Source of the DNA: Terriglobia bacterium
GTDB lineage: Bacteria; Acidobacteriota; Terriglobia; 20CM-2-55-15
Length of the DNA stretch: 63,751 nt
Assembly: GCA_036496425.1 (NCBI GenBank)
Contig: DASXLG010000330.1
Location: forward strand, 1 to 63,751
Direction: 5' to 3'
The position numbers and the translations under genes were made by a program. Each line of letters begins with the position of its first letter. Position 1 is the first letter of the stretch. Below the pieces are notes generated by a model that was not told the DNA's origin, searched no databases, and worked only from the letters and a program-made list of their open reading frames with translations. Below are positions 51,265 through 60,219 of this stretch, in pieces.

Positions 51265-54200
51265 CAGGATCGATCCAATGACGGCGCCCGTTCCGGAAAC
51301 GCCGGTAGAGTTATCGGTTCTTTCTTGTCCGCCGTCAAGAGCGTCAGGCGGACAAACACTTTCGTCATCATGGGATCGTCACCGGTCATCATGGTCGGGA
51401 CGATGAATTTCAACGTCTGCGGAGCCGGATCGATCAGCTGATCGAAGTCGGCAGGCACGCTGGCATGAGTGCGGAAGAATCGCAGCATCGACCAGCGTGT
51501 CGTATCCTCGAACGTCACTTTGCGGTCCTCATAGACAACGCCTTCGGCGTTTTCCGGAGCAGGAATGATGTTCGCGTCTTTGGCCCAGCGCAGCACCAGA
51601 CGCGTTTTGTCGCCCAGCACCCAGCGGCCGCGGCGCATGGTATCGCGGGCGGTGATCGTCTGGTCCCCGACTTCGAGCTGCCACTCGATGATCTGATTAC
51701 CGCCGGACTCCCTGCGCCGGTTCACGCGGAACTCCACTTCGAAATCGAACACGGGCGCAAGCGCCTTGGCATCGTCCAGAAACGGAGCAAAGAGGGCGCG
51801 GACGGAAACCATATCATCGATAAATTGCAGAACGCGCGGCCCGGAGCCGGTCCGGCCCTGAGGCCGCTCGAGGTACTTGATGATGTTCTTGTTGTACGCA
51901 TCGAACAGCTTGAAGAAGTCGCGGATCGATTGCGGATCGGCCTCGCCGCCGCGGCCGGGACCCGGGACGAACGGGAACTTTCCGGCCAGCTTCTGGTTGA
52001 ACGTGCTTTCAAGCTCGCGGAACTGCTGAACCACCGTGGCGGTCGCGATCGAATCGAACCTTTCATACACCAGCCGCCGCAGTTCGTTGCGTTTGTTCAG
52101 GAAGAAGTCCGTGGATTGTGCCGCCAGGTCCTGCGGCGAGATCTTGTCGCTGTAATTCTGCGTGGTGAGAGACGGCAGGACTGTACTTACAAACGTTTCA
52201 AGCGCTGTAACGTTGTTCGCCGGATTCTTATTGTCGTACTTCTCCAGTTCCGTCGCAATATTCTGCCACTTGGCCAGAAGCTGCGCGTCGGCCGCGCTGC
52301 GCCTTCCGGCGCGCTGGCTGGTGATGATCGAGAGCGCGGGATCCGCGTTTTCCTTGAGCCGTTTCAGGTTCTCGCGCTGGGCGTCGAGATACTGCGGCAG
52401 TTCCTTGTCGTCTTTCACGCCAAACACGACCGTGACCAGCGGCTCCGCTCCTTCCCAGCGGGCCAGACCGGCTTCATTGAACACATAAGGCGCTTTCTGC
52501 TCGAAGAGCTGCTCGACCGTGCGGAGGTGCTGGAACGCGCCGGCCAGCGTCGCCTCTGCGAGGTCGTTGTAGGCGCGGCTCATCCCAAGACGATCGAAGG
52601 CCGCAAGCAGATCGGTCAACGGCTTCGCCGTGTCTTTGAGCTGCTTGGTTTCATTCTGAACGTCCTGCTCGAGGTTGTTCGACGCCGGGACTGCAGGCTC
52701 GACCTTCTGCGCGTTCGAGATGAGCGAAACCATGTTGGCTTCCAGGCGATTCAACGCCATCACGCGCAGGCGGTTCTGCAATTCCGGGTTGAAGGTCGTC
52801 AGCCCGCCGGCGATGAACGCATTGTAAGGTTCCACGAGCTGCTGGGCCTGCTGCAAGCCGGGCAGATCCCAGGCGAAGCGCGATCCCTGCGGCGCCGCCG
52901 TCCGGATCCTGCGTCCGCTGGCCTGGGCCATGAACCGCTGATTGAGGAAATCTTCCAGTCCTTTGCGCAACGCCAGCAGCGCGGCGGACGGCTTCATCAT
53001 GTTGTCGGCGGTCTGGAGAATCGGGCCGGTCAGCGAACTCTGGTAATTCTCGAGCGTGCTGCGCATCGAATCCACATTCTCGGCCGCCATGTCCTCGAGC
53101 TTCATGCGCGCAGCGGGGCCGAACAGGGTCGACATCTGGATGGCATCGAGTAGCGCCGCATACTCGGATCCAGGAGCGAAACCCGGCTTTCCAAGCCACG
53201 CCAGTTCGGGCTTTGAGAACGTCTGATTCAACTGATCGATGGTGCCCATGAGGGCCCGATAGGGCGCCGGATCGCTGTCGGCAGTGGTCGGCTCCTTCGC
53301 CAGCGTATCGAGTTCGGCCTGCAGCTCATCGAGCTGCATGACCGGCAATTCGCGGTCGGCGACGGCATCGAAAAACTTCTGTCCCAGCACCTGCTGTTTG
53401 TCGGCGACCGCTTGTTTTACCTTGTCGACATTGATGACGTCCTGCTGGCTGGCCTTGAGCGCACGCAGATAGAAATCGGCGTTCTCGTAGAAGGCAGGAG
53501 GAAGTTCCGTGCCGTAAATGAATTTCACCAGCTTGCCGAGCGTTGGGAGATCGCCCGATTCCGGCATCGCTTCGAAGTTGTACATCGTAATGTACGGTTC
53601 GAGCTCTTTGACGCGATCGACATAGCGGCGAAAGGTCTGGAATTCAGGCAACGAGGCCACGCCGGCCGGGTGATAGGCCGTATCGGCGGGGGGAGCGGGA
53701 GGCGCCATTTCCTGGGCTTCCTGAAGATGTTCGGTCAGATTGAGGTAAATGGATCCGAGAACGATCTTACTGAACGTCAGATTCATGGACTGGTCCAGGC
53801 GCTCATCCAGGCTGGTGAACCATGAACCCGGCAGCCAGAAGCTTCGCAACGTCGCGGCATTGATCTCCTCCATTCCCATCAGAATCTTGGTGGGATCGAC
53901 GCCTTCGAGCCGCTGCAGAATTTCCGCCGCCGTCAGCTTGCCGTTGTTGGATTTTTCGACATCGCGAACCTGAGTCAGATCCTTTTCAACCTGCGCCATG
54001 ACAGGCTCGAACGCCGCAGTCTCCTGTTGAAGCCGGTTTTTCGAGAGGAAGAGCGCGAGACTGCCGAACAGCAGAAACAGAATGCACGCCACCTGCCCGG
54101 CCAGCGCCCAGCGATTTCTGGCGAGAACCGACCGGAAGACCGGGTGCGCCAGCGGATGTTCCGGAAAGATTTTTTTCTCGAAAACATGCTTCACGAAGAC

Positions 54201-55427
54201 CGGCTGAGGTTCGGCGGCGGCTCCGGCCGACGGCGTGTATTCGCCTCCCAGGGCGGTATTCACCGGAGCATCGAGCTGCGCGTCACCGCAGAAATATAGC
54301 CCGCGGAACAGAAAGCTTTCGTGGTGCGCGCTCTCCTTGAAAAGATGATTCAGGTAGCCGCGGACCGGCTCGATCAGAGTCTGGAACTCAGCGGGGAAAA
54401 GAAAAACGCCGTCTGAATCCTCGACCGTGTCGCTTTCCGCGAAAATTTCGATCTGAGTTTTATAGATCGTGTTGTTCAGATTCTTGAAGGCTTCATCCAC
54501 CCAGTCCGGCACGTACGCGGCGTGCACCGAGTACGGATTCGACCACCCGAACATGTCGTCCCTGAGGTTCTTCGGAAGCTCGCTGACGTAGCTGCGGAAT
54601 CCCGAAATGTGATCGCACTTCGTGATGAACACATAGACCGGGAAGGTCATGCCCAGCATCTTCTGGACGGACCACATTTTTTCGTAGATCAGATCCGCTT
54701 TGCGGCGGAGATCTTCGTTGCTGAGCTTGTTCGGTCCGATCAGGTCGTCGACCGGAATGGCGGCGATAAATCCGTCGATCGGACGTTCCGGACGATTCCG
54801 GCGGAGGAGCGACAAAAAAGTTCTCCAGCCGATATCATCGGACGCGCGGCCGTCATGCGACGAAACCATGCTGCCGTCGACGTCGAGCACGACGCCGTTG
54901 GTGAACAGCCACCAGGTCACCGGCTTTCGAAGCTCGAAAGGATCGCCTCCGACCCGTCCAAAGGGCTGCGGCAAACCGACGTGGTCCAGCAATGTCGTCT
55001 TTCCCGAGCCCGCTTCGCCGGCCATCACGAACCAGGGCACACGATAGCGGAAATCGCGGCCCGGAATCCGGTCCTTCAGCAGTTTAATGGCTTCCTTGAA
55101 CGAATGCGGAAGAGCGCCGGAATGCAATCCGAAACGATGCTTGATCCGGGTCCACAAGCCGGGCTTGTGGGGAACTGCCGCGCCGGCAGAGGGCTCGGCG
55201 CTGTGGATCGCGGCGCCAGCCTTGCGGGCCGAGCCTTCAGCGCCTGCCCTGTATTTCTCGTACTGCTTGTCCAGCGCACCGCGCTGTTTCAGCGCGGTGC
55301 TCAGCGTCTGCGACGCGCTGCCTTTGCGCGAACTCCTGATGATCAGAATCACACTCGCGGCGATTGCCGCGATCAGGACTCCGACTGCGCCAAGGATGTA
55401 CGGCAGAAATTTCGTCAGTTGCGCCAT
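51264..55427 (-). CDS. tssM: Type VI secretion inner-membrane protein TssM (IcmF)
   Basis: Core of the T6SS trans-envelope complex with TssL and TssJ. The 1387-residue protein has an N-terminal transmembrane region (about 7-30; a single clear helix), a cytoplasmic GTPase-like domain with Walker A 'GEAGSGKT' (137-144), a transmembrane helix at about 438-460 ('QVACILFLLFGSLALFL') and a large periplasmic part with ImcF-related and C-terminal TssJ-binding beta domains ('RRGRWVLGDKTRLVLRWAKD'). Full length. Four-base gap from tssL and one-base overlap with tssA. Confidence 0.95.
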   Translation of the reverse strand: MAQLTKFLPYILGAVGVLIAAIAASVILIIRSSRKGSASQTLSTALKQRGALDKQYEKYRAGAEGSARKAGAAIHSAEPSAGAAVPHKPGLWTRIKHRFGLHSGALPHSFKEAIKLLKDRIPGRDFRYRVPWFVMAGEAGSGKTTLLDHVGLPQPFGRVGGDPFELRKPVTWWLFTNGVVLDVDGSMVSSHDGRASDDIGWRTFLSLLRRNRPERPIDGFIAAIPVDDLIGPNKLSNEDLRRKADLIYEKMWSVQKMLGMTFPVYVFITKCDHISGFRSYVSELPKNLRDDMFGWSNPYSVHAAYVPDWVDEAFKNLNNTIYKTQIEIFAESDTVEDSDGVFLFPAEFQTLIEPVRGYLNHLFKESAHHESFLFRGLYFCGDAQLDAPVNTALGGEYTPSAGAAAEPQPVFVKHVFEKKIFPEHPLAHPVFRSVLARNRWALAGQVACILFLLFGSLALFLSKNRLQQETAAFEPVMAQVEKDLTQVRDVEKSNNGKLTAAEILQRLEGVDPTKILMGMEEINAATLRSFWLPGSWFTSLDERLDQSMNLTFSKIVLGSIYLNLTEHLQEAQEMAPPAPPADTAYHPAGVASLPEFQTFRRYVDRVKELEPYITMYNFEAMPESGDLPTLGKLVKFIYGTELPPAFYENADFYLRALKASQQDVINVDKVKQAVADKQQVLGQKFFDAVADRELPVMQLDELQAELDTLAKEPTTADSDPAPYRALMGTIDQLNQTFSKPELAWLGKPGFAPGSEYAALLDAIQMSTLFGPAARMKLEDMAAENVDSMRSTLENYQSSLTGPILQTADNMMKPSAALLALRKGLEDFLNQRFMAQASGRRIRTAAPQGSRFAWDLPGLQQAQQLVEPYNAFIAGGLTTFNPELQNRLRVMALNRLEANMVSLISNAQKVEPAVPASNNLEQDVQNETKQLKDTAKPLTDLLAAFDRLGMSRAYNDLAEATLAGAFQHLRTVEQLFEQKAPYVFNEAGLARWEGAEPLVTVVFGVKDDKELPQYLDAQRENLKRLKENADPALSIITSQRAGRRSAADAQLLAKWQNIATELEKYDNKNPANNVTALETFVSTVLPSLTTQNYSDKISPQDLAAQSTDFFLNKRNELRRLVYERFDSIATATVVQQFRELESTFNQKLAGKFPFVPGPGRGGEADPQSIRDFFKLFDAYNKNIIKYLERPQGRTGSGPRVLQFIDDMVSVRALFAPFLDDAKALAPVFDFEVEFRVNRRRESGGNQIIEWQLEVGDQTITARDTMRRGRWVLGDKTRLVLRWAKDANIIPAPENAEGVVYEDRKVTFEDTTRWSMLRFFRTHASVPADFDQLIDPAPQTLKFIVPTMMTGDDPMMTKVFVRLTLLTADKKEPITLPAFPERAPSLDRS

Positions 55428-55431
55428 GTGC

Positions 55432-56196
55432 CTACCGCGACAGCGCTTCGATGCGAGTTGTAATTCTGTCCAGTTCCGCTGTCGAGTTCACCCAGATCGA
55501 TCGCGAGATGAAGAAATAGACGACAACCATCACAGCCAGCAGAATGAACCAGAGCTTCACCTGCGGCACCTTGCGTCCGGCGCCTTCTTCGACCGTGTGA
55601 AGATACGCTTCCGGAAACAGCTTTTTCGTGTCCTTATGAAGCTCGGGCTGGCCGTGGAATATGAAGGTGAATAATTGCCGGCGATAGTAATCGATCCTGC
55701 CGCGGTCGTTGTTCGCCCAATATTTGCCGCGGAAGCCGAGCATGATGGCAAGCAGATAGATCGTCGCCAGGTCCTTGTACATCGGATCGGGCGTCTGCAG
55801 AAGACGGTCGAGCCGGTTGAAGAATTCTTCGCCTGCCACGCGGGTGCGGAACAGGCGGTATTCGATCAGATGCGTGTTCCAGGCCTCCTTGCCGATCCAT
55901 TCGAGCTGGTGCAGGAGGATCTCGTCGGCGAGCGCCGCCATCACGTATTGCGCCTGGGTGTAGATCCCGGTGTAATCGGCCCCACGGCGTCCGGCGACCA
56001 GCGCCTCCTGTTCCATGACGGCGATCACGCGATCCGCGACCGCGATCGCCGCGCGCTCACCCGGCGTCTGCTCCGGCGCGCCGCCGGCATCGAGCGGCGT
56101 ACCCGACTTGATCAGCCGCTTGAGCTTGATCATCTCGCCGTAGAAGTCGCGGAACTGGAGCAGAAGGAGAGACGTACTCTCTTCGACAGCGCTCAT
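55432..56196 (-). CDS. tssL: Type VI secretion inner-membrane protein TssL (DotU)
   Basis: A 254-residue TssL of the short type. The cytoplasmic domain has 'DEILLHQLEWIGKEAWN' and 'TRVAGEEFFNRLDRLL', the C-terminal part a single transmembrane helix (about 212-235, 'LWFILLAVMVVVYFFI'), so it is tail-anchored. There is no OmpA/peptidoglycan-binding extension. Its ATG overlaps the tssK stop by four bases. Works with TssM and TssK. Confidence 0.93.
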   Translation of the reverse strand: MSAVEESTSLLLLQFRDFYGEMIKLKRLIKSGTPLDAGGAPEQTPGERAAIAVADRVIAVMEQEALVAGRRGADYTGIYTQAQYVMAALADEILLHQLEWIGKEAWNTHLIEYRLFRTRVAGEEFFNRLDRLLQTPDPMYKDLATIYLLAIMLGFRGKYWANNDRGRIDYYRRQLFTFIFHGQPELHKDTKKLFPEAYLHTVEEGAGRKVPQVKLWFILLAVMVVVYFFISRSIWVNSTAELDRITTRIEALSR

Positions 56197-57524
56197 GGTT
56201 TGACGTACAGGATGATATCGGCGGGACGCTTCGCCTCTCCAGCCTCAGGATTGAATACTTGAAGCGGCTCGCCCAGCTCGATGTACAGCGGATCAAACTT
56301 CACCGAGTAGAGCGCGACTCCGGCCGTCGCCACCAGACCGAGTTCCTGATCCTTGTCGACGCGCTGGCGCTGCGGTCCGAGAATGCGGCGCGTCATCATT
56401 CCTTCGATGCGCGGCTGGGATCCGATGATGCTCTTCTCGAACCACTCGGCCACCGAATCTTCCGTCTGCCCGACATTCGCGCGCACGCCGATGGTTAATT
56501 TCTCACGCATCCAGACGGCGAGCAGAGGCAGGTTCCAGCGGCCCTTCTGGTACGTGAACGAGATCGCGTTGTATGCCTCGTGAATGAAATCGAGCATCTT
56601 GAACAGGAAGTCGCGAATCTGGATGAAGGTCGCCCGCAGATCGTCGTGATTGTACGGGGCAAGCATTGGCGGAACCATGCCGGGACCCAGCGAGGAAAGC
56701 TCTCCGGACACCAGGCATAAAGCCAGATACAGCGTCAACGGATGCGCCGCTCCCGTATAAAGCGCGGCCTCCAGATGAGGCAAGCCCAGGACAAGCGACT
56801 TGATGGTCTCCTTCATTTCCACGAACGCAGCGCCTTCGGTAGCGAGCGCCGGCGAGCGGGTCTGCTCCGAGAGAAAGACCGCCTTCTGCCGCAGACGCCT
56901 CGCTACAGAGGAACACATATCACCCAGAGGAGAATGGAGCGGAACCTGAACCGTGGGCGTGATGAAGTCCGTCAGCGTGTAGGTCTCGTCCTTCAACGAA
57001 ACCTGGGCCACAGGAAATCCGGAATACTTCTTCGGAATCGAGTCTCCCGCAACAATACTCAGCTTCGGCCGCAGCCGCGGAATCCGCAGTTCGCTTTCGC
57101 CGGTATTCTCGTCGACGGTGGGAATGCCTTCGATCGAGCCGTAGCGGGGAAGATCGCCTTTGATGGGAGGTTCGCCCAGTTTCCGCGAAGCTACAACAAG
57201 ATTGAGCGTCACCGGATGCTGCTTCATGTCGTCCGCCATTGGCGTGAGATCGAGTTCCAATGCGTCCGATTCCTGGCTGTCGCGTGAAACGACCAGGCCA
57301 TCCGGCATAATCCCTTCGAGTTCCGTGATGCGGTAGGTGCCGCTGACAAGGAGGACCGTATCGTGCCTGAGATGCGTCAGTCCCCAGTGAAACGGAGCCA
57401 CCATTCTCAGGTGATACGACAGCAGCTCTTCCTGGCGCAGACTCAGTTGCTGGAAATGCTGCGGCGCCAGCAGCATTCCTTCATGCCACTGGATCGCCTC
57501 GGGAAGTTCATGCGCGCCGGCCAT
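56193..57524 (-). CDS. tssK: Type VI secretion baseplate adaptor TssK
   Basis: A 443-residue TssK, which joins the baseplate to the TssLM membrane complex. Family start 'IQWHEGMLLAPQHFQQLSLRQE' region, then 'YHLRMVAPFHWGLTHLRHD', and in the C-terminal domain 'LPLLAVWMREKLTIGVRAN' and 'QPRIEGMMTRRILGPQRQR'. Full length. It starts six bases after tssJ and overlaps tssL. Confidence 0.94.
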   Translation of the reverse strand: MAGAHELPEAIQWHEGMLLAPQHFQQLSLRQEELLSYHLRMVAPFHWGLTHLRHDTVLLVSGTYRITELEGIMPDGLVVSRDSQESDALELDLTPMADDMKQHPVTLNLVVASRKLGEPPIKGDLPRYGSIEGIPTVDENTGESELRIPRLRPKLSIVAGDSIPKKYSGFPVAQVSLKDETYTLTDFITPTVQVPLHSPLGDMCSSVARRLRQKAVFLSEQTRSPALATEGAAFVEMKETIKSLVLGLPHLEAALYTGAAHPLTLYLALCLVSGELSSLGPGMVPPMLAPYNHDDLRATFIQIRDFLFKMLDFIHEAYNAISFTYQKGRWNLPLLAVWMREKLTIGVRANVGQTEDSVAEWFEKSIIGSQPRIEGMMTRRILGPQRQRVDKDQELGLVATAGVALYSVKFDPLYIELGEPLQVFNPEAGEAKRPADIILYVKP

Positions 57525-57530
57525 CTCGAC

Positions 57531-58004
57531 TTACTCCTGCTTCGCGGTGAAGGCCCGCTCGCCTAAATCGATCGTGACATTCTTATAGGGATCCAGCTTC
57601 GCGCGATTGTCGCCAGGCACGATGTAATTCGCAAAAACCAGGGCCGCTCTGGCGCTCGGCTTCAGCGGAAGTTTCTGGTCCTTGACCCTCTGGCCTGGAA
57701 TCCATTCCCAGTACCAGGAATCAAACCCCTTCGGATTGTCCTGGCGAAACTGATCCCGATTCATGAACCAGTCTTTTGCGGCCGTCTTTGTCAGCATCTC
57801 CAGCAGCTTCTCGTCATATACGAGCAAAAATTCCACCGCGACCGGATTGTTCATATTGGCGTTCGGCGCGACGTGCGCGCGGAATTCGATGTCGCCGCCA
57901 AACAATTTCCGGGTCCGCTCGACATTTTTCCGGACTGCGCACGAGCCTGTTCCCAGCAACAGAACTGTCGCAAGGAAGACAAATCGCCCCGCTCGTTTCC
58001 TCAT
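57531..58004 (-). CDS. tssJ: Type VI secretion lipoprotein TssJ
   Basis: Outer-membrane lipoprotein that anchors TssM. Start at ATG 58004 (MRKRAGRFVF); a TTG three codons earlier is less likely. The 157-residue product has a lipoprotein signal with lipobox 'LGTGSC' (Cys22), then a beta-sandwich with 'NPVAVEFLLVYDEKLLEML' and 'ALVFANYIVPGDNRAK', typical of TssJ. A promoter candidate lies about 40 bases upstream. First T6SS gene of the row. Confidence 0.9.
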   Translation of the reverse strand: MRKRAGRFVFLATVLLLGTGSCAVRKNVERTRKLFGGDIEFRAHVAPNANMNNPVAVEFLLVYDEKLLEMLTKTAAKDWFMNRDQFRQDNPKGFDSWYWEWIPGQRVKDQKLPLKPSARAALVFANYIVPGDNRAKLDPYKNVTIDLGERAFTAKQE

Positions 58005-58045
58005 GTCGTGCAAGTCTTTTGCAATCCGGGCCTTAACGCGTTGGC

Positions 58046-58074
58046 AGTATATACCGTCCTCGGAAAGCCCGCAA
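58046..58074 (-). promoter_or_regulatory. Candidate sigma70-type promoter for tssJ
   Basis: Read on the minus strand, TATACT (complement of 58046-58051) lies 17 bases from TTGCGG (58069-58074). The -10 matches TATAAT at 5 of 6; the -35 is weak (3 of 6). The predicted start would be about 35 bases before the tssJ ATG, in the 130-base gap after the kinase gene. This suggests the T6SS genes can be transcribed apart from the triad. Confidence 0.35.
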
Positions 58075-58134
58075 CATCTAGTAGCTACAGATCAAACGGG
58101 TTCAACGGATTGAAGCGCGTTGGCGTGGATTTCT

Positions 58135-60219
58135 TTAGCGCCGGAGGCGCGACATTCCTACGATGCGTTGAAGATAATTTGTGAATCGGACCTCCCGATA
58201 CTTCAACATTTCCGAGCGGGCCTGATGAATCTCCTTCGCTTGCTTCGCAACCCAGGAATTTCCCCGGTCAACAACCTGACGCAGCCGGTCTTTCCGCTGC
58301 TCCAGCCGCCGGTGGACGGCATCGCGTTGCAATTCCAATCGCTGGTGACGCCGGTCGCGAGTCTGGCGGATGCCCAGGATTTTATTCCGGGCGCGCCAGC
58401 GAACGAACGATTCGGAACGGTGAATCGCACGGCGTTCCATGTCGTATTTTTTGCGGATACGCAATCGGTCCTCGGATGAAATGGTCTTTGGTGGCCCCGC
58501 CTGAGACAGTTCCTCGGCATGTTTCCGCCATTGCTCGAATTTCTTCCGTTCCCTTCCCCGCAACCCTTCCGCACCGATATTCGCAAGAAATGCGCTTTCC
58601 AACAGAAAGTCATCGTGCTGGGCCTGCAGCCGCAACAATAGCCGGGCCGCCTCACTGGCTTCCGCAACTTCGAGCGTCTTCCGGCGGACATTCAGCTCAT
58701 CGATCCACGATGCCAGCGTGCGTTTGACTTCGGCAATGCGGTCCTGCTGCCGGCGAACCCGGGCGCCATCCTTTGCCGTCAACCGCGCCATTTCCTGCGC
58801 TTCCTTCAGATCGACCGCGGACATCCGCTTCGCCACGCGGCCGACGCCGAACCGGAGAGCATTATGACGGTAACGCTTCAACTCCAGCAGGAACCACACC
58901 GCCAGTTTCGCGCGGACTTCATCCATCGCGATGTAGGAAAAGCCAAGACACGTTGCCGTACACAGAAGCCCCGCCAACACGACCACGCCGGTTTCCAATC
59001 CGGGCAGAACTCCGCGGGCCGCAAGCGCGATCAGCGCCACCATGAAAGCCGCGTAAGAAACCGTCAGCGCCCGTTCCGGCGCCACCGGCGGGTGCAGAGG
59101 AATGGCATCCGGCAAAGTCACCGGTCCCTCTATAGCGCTGCCCCCCGCGTGAATGACAGAAGGCGTTTCAGCGGGCCGGTCTTCGCTAGCGGCGGCCGGT
59201 TCGATGGCAGGCGCCCGAACGGCCGCCGGCTTTGGCTGTACGAAAAGATCGAGCTGATTCTCGCGCGACCAGCCCGGCAGCGGAACGTGACGCGGCGTGC
59301 GCTTCCTGGCGGGCGCGCCGATGACATCGGCCGGCGATGCGATCGACGAGAGCCGCATCCCCAGATAAGACGTGAACAGCGGCAGATATTTCTGAACCCG
59401 ATCATCCGCCACGTGCTGCAGATTCCGCATCAGGCGTGAAAACCGCGGCTGATCGAAGTCTTCCTTCTGAAAGAGTAGATGCTCCTCGCCGCCGCCGTAC
59501 CGCCGCCACAGACTCGGATCGATACTGAGCGCCGTCAGCGTGAGATAGACCGCCCAACCCGAAAAGTTGTCGACGTGTGGACCGAAGTCCTTCTCGGTTC
59601 GCGCGGGATGCTGATAGTTGCGATGGCCCACTTCATGACTGACCGAACCTGCGAAAGCCGGCACGAACATGCCGTCGTAGTCGATCAATCGGAAATCTCC
59701 GTCCGCAATCAGCACATTTCCGTGTTGAAGGTCGCCGTGGGCGATGCCGTGCTTCTTCAACGCGGAAAGCATTTTGAGCCAGCGCTCCGCCAGATTCGCC
59801 AGCGCCGTCGGCTTCTGGAGATTGGCTTCGATGACTTCCTGAAACGTGGAGCCTTCGATCCACTCCATTTTTAATACGGGATACCATCGGCCCCGCACCC
59901 GAATTCCCTTCTCCAGAAACCGGAAATCGACCGTATAGGGAAGTTTCGCGGTTTCAAGCTGGCGGCCGATTTCCTCATAGCGCTGTTTGTGATCGGAGAA
60001 ATCGCGAAGGAAGCAGCGAACGGCCCAGCGCTTCGATCCGGTGCGGATGCTGTAGACGCTTGCAAAACCGCCGGTGATGGGCCGTGGAAGCCCGAGCGCC
60101 GTGACATCGGAAATCCCGTCGCGCAGGTCGGGATCGTCAAAGTTCAAGCGCGGGCTTTGAACCGCTTCGTTGTAATCCTGGGGCGTCGGCCATGCTGCGG
60201 CCTGAGGCAGTACCTTCAT
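58135..60219 (-). CDS. TerY-P-triad-type protein kinase with membrane segment and coiled coil
   Basis: A 694-residue Ser/Thr-kinase-like protein. Kinase domain about 40-310: Gly loop 'ITGGFASVYSI', catalytic loop 'HGDLQHGN' (His161, Asp163, Asn168) and 'LIDYDG' (Asp180 or Asp182) in the DFG place. The position of the VAIK lysine appears to hold Arg68 ('WAVRCF'). A Pro-rich linker, two adjacent hydrophobic helices (about 385-430) and a long basic coiled coil (about 465-690) follow. Its start overlaps the PP2C stop by four bases. With the PP2C and vWA genes it forms the kinase of a TerY-P-like triad and is next to tssJ. Confidence 0.85.
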   Translation of the reverse strand: MKVLPQAAAWPTPQDYNEAVQSPRLNFDDPDLRDGISDVTALGLPRPITGGFASVYSIRTGSKRWAVRCFLRDFSDHKQRYEEIGRQLETAKLPYTVDFRFLEKGIRVRGRWYPVLKMEWIEGSTFQEVIEANLQKPTALANLAERWLKMLSALKKHGIAHGDLQHGNVLIADGDFRLIDYDGMFVPAFAGSVSHEVGHRNYQHPARTEKDFGPHVDNFSGWAVYLTLTALSIDPSLWRRYGGGEEHLLFQKEDFDQPRFSRLMRNLQHVADDRVQKYLPLFTSYLGMRLSSIASPADVIGAPARKRTPRHVPLPGWSRENQLDLFVQPKPAAVRAPAIEPAAASEDRPAETPSVIHAGGSAIEGPVTLPDAIPLHPPVAPERALTVSYAAFMVALIALAARGVLPGLETGVVVLAGLLCTATCLGFSYIAMDEVRAKLAVWFLLELKRYRHNALRFGVGRVAKRMSAVDLKEAQEMARLTAKDGARVRRQQDRIAEVKRTLASWIDELNVRRKTLEVAEASEAARLLLRLQAQHDDFLLESAFLANIGAEGLRGRERKKFEQWRKHAEELSQAGPPKTISSEDRLRIRKKYDMERRAIHRSESFVRWRARNKILGIRQTRDRRHQRLELQRDAVHRRLEQRKDRLRQVVDRGNSWVAKQAKEIHQARSEMLKYREVRFTNYLQRIVGMSRLRR

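Noticed and set aside
51465-53153. 562-codon open frame on the + strand
   Set aside because: It is antisense to tssM, has no homology pattern that I recognise, and its composition mirrors the codons of the gene on the other strand.
54522-55463. 313-codon open frame on the + strand
   Set aside because: It is antisense to tssM, with no signal peptide or domain pattern.
50158-58004. Complete type VI secretion locus
   Set aside because: Only tssJKLM and tssA are present; tssB, tssC, hcp, tssE, tssF, tssG, clpV and vgrG are not in the window, so this is a part of the system.
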